From: Desulfohalobiaceae bacterium
Lineage (GTDB): Bacteria > Desulfobacterota > Desulfovibrionia > Desulfovibrionales > Desulfothermaceae
Reading direction: 5' to 3'
Assembly: GCA_021737525.1 (NCBI GenBank)
Contig: JAIPDU010000065.1
Span: 1-8,232, forward strand
DNA: 8,232 nt
The notes under the pieces were generated by a model. It was not told the DNA's origin and made no database searches. It worked only from the letters and a program-made list of their open reading frames with translations. The position numbers and the translations under genes were made by a program. Shown piece after piece: positions 5,800-8,232 of the stretch. Every line of letters starts with the position of its first letter. Position 1 is the first letter of the stretch.

Positions 5800-6174
5800 A
5801 TGCTCGCACCCGATTTCGACAAGACCGGCGGCCTGGTCCCGGCCATTGTCCAGGACGCCGAAAGCAAGGAAGTCCTCATGCTGGCCTATATGGACAGGCA
5901 GGCCTGGGAAAAAACCAACAGCACCGGCGTGGCCCATTTCTACAGCCGCAGCCGGGACAAGATCTGGCAAAAGGGCGAATCCTCCGGGAACGTGCAGCAG
6001 GTGGAAGCGGTGCGCCTGGACTGCGACGCGGACACCGTTCTGCTCCAGGTGCGGCAGGTAGGCGGAGCGGCCTGCCACACCGGATACCGCAGCTGTTTCC
6101 ACCGCGAGATCACCCCGGAAGGAACCACGATCTGCTCCGAAAAAATCTTCGATCCCAAGGAGGTCTACAGCTAA
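5800..6174 (+). CDS. hisI: Phosphoribosyl-AMP cyclohydrolase
   Basis: HisI opens the adenine ring of phosphoribosyl-AMP to give the ProFAR precursor, the third step of histidine synthesis, in the cytoplasm. From this start it is 124 residues, normal for the stand-alone enzyme; there is no fused HisE (PRA-PH) domain, so phosphoribosyl-ATP pyrophosphatase must be encoded elsewhere. The start gives the usual opening (DFDKTGGLVPAI). Motifs seen are the metal site D74-C75-D76-A77-D78 and the zinc cysteines C75, C92 and C99 (CHTGYRSCF). The longer frame from 5728 adds 24 residues of unconserved sequence. Its stop TAA is directly followed by the hisG ATG, so the two are surely co-transcribed and probably translationally coupled. 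Assignment is secure. Confidence 0.96.
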   Translation: MLAPDFDKTGGLVPAIVQDAESKEVLMLAYMDRQAWEKTNSTGVAHFYSRSRDKIWQKGESSGNVQQVEAVRLDCDADTVLLQVRQVGGAACHTGYRSCFHREITPEGTTICSEKIFDPKEVYS

Positions 6175-7056
6175 ATGGCGCGAGGAAAGCCCTTGAGACT
6201 CGGCATACCCAAAGGATCCCTGGAGGAATCCACCATCAAGCTCTTCGCCAATTCCGGCTGGAAGATCCGCCTGCACCACCGCAACTACTTCCCGGACATC
6301 GACGATCCGGATGTGGAGTGCACCATGTGCCGGGCCCAGGAAATGCCCGTCTACATCGAGGACGGCACCCTGGACGTGGGCCTGACCGGCAAGGACTGGA
6401 TCCTGGAGAACGAAGCCGAGGTGGACAAGGTCTGCGAACTGGTCTACTCCAAGACGAGCAATCGGCCGGCTCGCTGGGTCCTGGCGGTTGCCAGCGACTC
6501 CCCCTTCAAGCGGCCCGAGGACCTGCGGGGCAAGAAGATCGCCACCGAGCTGGAGAACTACACCCGGAAGTACTTCCAGGAAGCGGACATTCCGGTGGAA
6601 GTGGAGTTCTCCTGGGGCGCCACCGAGGCCAAGGTGGCCTCCGGGCTGGCGGACGCCATAGTGGAGGTAACGGAAACCGGTACCACCATCCGGGCCCACG
6701 GGCTACGAATTATCGCCGAGCTGATGCAGACCTCCACCCAGCTCATCGCTAACAAGCAGGCCATGCGGGACGAGTGGAAGCGGGCCAAGATCGATCAGAT
6801 GAGCACGCTCCTGCAGGGCGCGCTCCGGGCGGAGCGCCTGGTGGGCCTGAAGATGAACATTCGCCGGGACGATCTCCAGGAGGTCATGGCCATGCTGCCC
6901 AGCCTCACCTCCCCCACCGTGGCGGACCTCTACCAGGAGGGCTGGCTCTCGGTGGAAATCGTGGTCGAGGAGTCCATTGTCCGGGATCTTATCCCCAGGC
7001 TCCGTTCCAGCGGGGTGGAAGGGATTATCGAATACCCCCTGAACAAGGTCATTTAG
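6175..7056 (+). CDS. hisG: ATP phosphoribosyltransferase, long form with regulatory domain
   Basis: HisG joins ATP and PRPP to make phosphoribosyl-ATP, the committed step of histidine synthesis. At 293 residues it is the long, hexameric form, which does not need HisZ. The catalytic core opens LRLGIPKGSLEE (7-18). The PRPP-binding motif is EVTETGTT (164-171), and the C-terminal ACT-like domain (about 222-293, starting LKMNIRRDDL and ending GIIEYPLNKVI) is where histidine binds for feedback inhibition in long-form enzymes. AAGGAGGT at 6157-6164, inside the end of hisI, is a strong ribosome site 10 nt upstream. No other his gene follows, so the pair is detached from the rest of the pathway. Assignment is secure. 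Confidence 0.97.
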   Translation: MARGKPLRLGIPKGSLEESTIKLFANSGWKIRLHHRNYFPDIDDPDVECTMCRAQEMPVYIEDGTLDVGLTGKDWILENEAEVDKVCELVYSKTSNRPARWVLAVASDSPFKRPEDLRGKKIATELENYTRKYFQEADIPVEVEFSWGATEAKVASGLADAIVEVTETGTTIRAHGLRIIAELMQTSTQLIANKQAMRDEWKRAKIDQMSTLLQGALRAERLVGLKMNIRRDDLQEVMAMLPSLTSPTVADLYQEGWLSVEIVVEESIVRDLIPRLRSSGVEGIIEYPLNKVI

Positions 7057-7099
7057 CTGCCTGTTGAAAAAGTCCAGCAACACAACCCGGTGCTGAATC

Positions 7100-7867
7100 A
7101 TGAACATGCGCAAGCTGCTCCACCTGCTCGCTGTCGCCGCCCTGTCCCTGTCCATCCTGGGCTGCGCCGCGACATCGCCCCAAATATCCGATCAGACCCA
7201 GGCCAGAATCGAGCTGGCCAACTCCCACCTGCAGAACGGAGAGCCCAGACGCAGCCTCAAGGAGCTGCTGCCCCTCCGCGACCGCGCAAATGACGTCCCG
7301 GAATACCACTTCCTGCTGGGCATGACCTATCTCCAGCTCGAGGGCAAGATCCAGAAGGCAATTGACGAGCTGAAACGCGCGACCGAGCTCGCGCCGCAAC
7401 TGGGCATGGCCTGGAACAACCTGGGCAGGGCCTACATCGCGGCGGATCGGCTGGACAAGGCGGAAGAGGTCCTGAAGAGGGCCCTGTCCATCTCCACCTA
7501 TCTGACCCCGGAATACGCCGCGTACAACCTGGGACGGCTCTACAGAGAACAGAAGCGGCCGCAAGAGGCCATCCAATACGTGAACAAGGCCCTGCGGGAG
7601 AACTGGCGCTATCTGCCCGCCTACTTCCTCCTGTCCCGGCTCTACACGGAGCAGGGTCAGCCGGAGCAGGCCAAGAACATCCTGGAAAGGGGCGTGGAAG
7701 CCTTCCCGGACAACCAGCGGCTCTGGCTGCAGTACGGCAAGATCCAGCTCCGGCTGGGAGACCAGGAGCAGGCCGCACAGTCTTTTCAAAGGGTGCTCGA
7801 CATTGCCCCGGACTCAGATCCGGCCCAAGTGGCCCGAGATTACCTGGATCTCCACGGAGCCTCATAG
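7100..7867 (+). CDS. TPR-repeat lipoprotein, probably outer-membrane anchored
   Basis: A 255-residue protein with a lipoprotein signal peptide: MNMRKLL, a hydrophobic run, and the lipobox SILGC with lipidated Cys22. Ala at +2 and the absence of Asp there favour the outer membrane by the E. coli rule. The mature part is almost wholly tetratricopeptide repeats, about six of them: roughly 34-64, 68-101, 103-134, 138-168, 172-204 and 206-238 (for example GMAWNNLGRAYIAADRLDKA). TPR lipoproteins act as protein-binding scaffolds. The size and layout recall PilF/PilW pilotins or NlpI, but nothing here shows which, and no pilus genes are visible. The start at 7100 has no good ribosome site; the ATG at 7106 is an equal candidate. 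It is 43 bp behind hisG, possibly in the same transcript, though it has no link to histidine. Confidence 0.88.
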   Translation: MNMRKLLHLLAVAALSLSILGCAATSPQISDQTQARIELANSHLQNGEPRRSLKELLPLRDRANDVPEYHFLLGMTYLQLEGKIQKAIDELKRATELAPQLGMAWNNLGRAYIAADRLDKAEEVLKRALSISTYLTPEYAAYNLGRLYREQKRPQEAIQYVNKALRENWRYLPAYFLLSRLYTEQGQPEQAKNILERGVEAFPDNQRLWLQYGKIQLRLGDQEQAAQSFQRVLDIAPDSDPAQVARDYLDLHGAS

Positions 7868-8232
7868 CGCTTCCGCCTCCCCGGATAACGCCCCGCGAGT
7901 CCTGGGAATCAATCCCTGGGTCTACGACTTTGCCGCGTACAACCTCTGGTCCCGTCCCCTGGGGCTTATCTCCACCCTTCAGGCACTTGCGCGCAGCGGC
8001 TGCGAGGTGGCCCTGTTGGACTGCATGGATCGCACCTGGCGGGACATGGACTGGCCGGCCCGGGAAAGATACGGCTGCGGTCGCTATCCCCGAACCGAGA
8101 TCCCCCCGCCGGACGGTCTTCGCCACATCCCCAGGCGCTTCTGCCGCTACGGCCTGCCCTATGAGGCAGTCTCCGAGGCCCTGGCCCGCCTGGATCCCCC
8201 TCCGGACCTGGTGCTCATCACCTCGATCATGA
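7803..8232 (+). CDS. Partial gene, probable B12-binding/radical SAM family protein; start uncertain
   Basis: The frame containing RVLGINPWVYDFAAYNLW (codons from 7896) stays open to the right edge, so the gene is cut off after at most about 143 codons. The opening strand-turn with NPW, then RPLGLISTLQALARSGCEVALLDC, looks like the N-terminal cobalamin-binding-type Rossmann domain found ahead of radical SAM domains in COG1032-like proteins of sulfate reducers. The CxxxCxxC cluster would be beyond the window, so the radical SAM part is inferred. No ATG, GTG or TTG occurs between the TTG at 7803 and the GTG at 8007, and the latter would remove the conserved opening. I therefore give 7803, which has AAAGGG 9 nt upstream but overlaps the TPR gene by 65 bp. 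A rare start codon such as ATT at 7839 is an alternative. GTG 8007 or ATG 8025 might be chosen by gene finders, wrongly in my view. Confidence 0.55.
   Translation, partial: MPRTQIRPKWPEITWISTEPHSASASPDNAPRVLGINPWVYDFAAYNLWSRPLGLISTLQALARSGCEVALLDCMDRTWRDMDWPARERYGCGRYPRTEIPPPDGLRHIPRRFCRYGLPYEAVSEALARLDPPPDLVLITSIM

Noticed and set aside
5752..6699. 315-codon antisense frame across hisI and hisG
   Set aside because: It runs opposite two certain genes and ignores their boundary; composition is typical of GC-rich reverse-frame artefacts.

Overview
The window is GC-rich, densely packed bacterial chromosome. The gene set is long-form HisG directly after HisI, a TPR/AMIN/Amidase_3 cell-wall amidase behind glmS, an FmdB-type zinc ribbon, rlmN, and a TPR lipoprotein followed by a probable B12-binding/radical-SAM type protein. 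This fits a Desulfovibrio-like member of the Desulfobacterota (former Deltaproteobacteria). That placement is inferred from gene content and protein character, not from a search. Nothing in the window indicates a phage, plasmid or insertion sequence.

Layout, left to right. (1) Positions 1-3554, plus strand: glmS and an exported N-acetylmuramoyl-L-alanine amidase, 7 bp apart and probably co-transcribed; one makes the amino-sugar precursor of peptidoglycan and the other cuts peptidoglycan. (2) Positions 3555-3911, minus strand: a half-length TauE/SafE-type membrane transporter whose stop codon abuts the amidase stop tail to tail. (3) Positions 3912-4224: a 313-bp divergent intergenic region. 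It holds a 78-bp palindrome that can fold into a perfect T-shaped three-way junction, an AT-rich patch, and a hairpin with a GGAA tetraloop. (4) Positions 4225-4425: a 66-residue FmdB-like zinc-ribbon protein, followed by a stem-loop. (5) Positions 4542-4618: eleven tandem 7-bp units built on GAACGGG, ending 6 bp before the rlmN start codon (rlmN 4625-5671). Two more units of the same repeat sit at the left edge of the window, just ahead of glmS. (6) Positions 5672-7056: a possible promoter, then hisI and hisG with no space between them (first and third steps of histidine synthesis). (7) Positions 7100-7867: a TPR lipoprotein. (8) From about 7803 to the right edge: the 5' part of a gene with no ATG, GTG or TTG near the start of its conserved region.

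Most coding sequence is ordinary housekeeping. The unusual material is intergenic: the T-shaped palindrome with two GCGAAGC mini-hairpins, the GAACGGG heptamer arrays placed directly in front of two start codons, and the unclear start of the last gene. I found no credible new multi-gene system; the two repeat families are the best leads.
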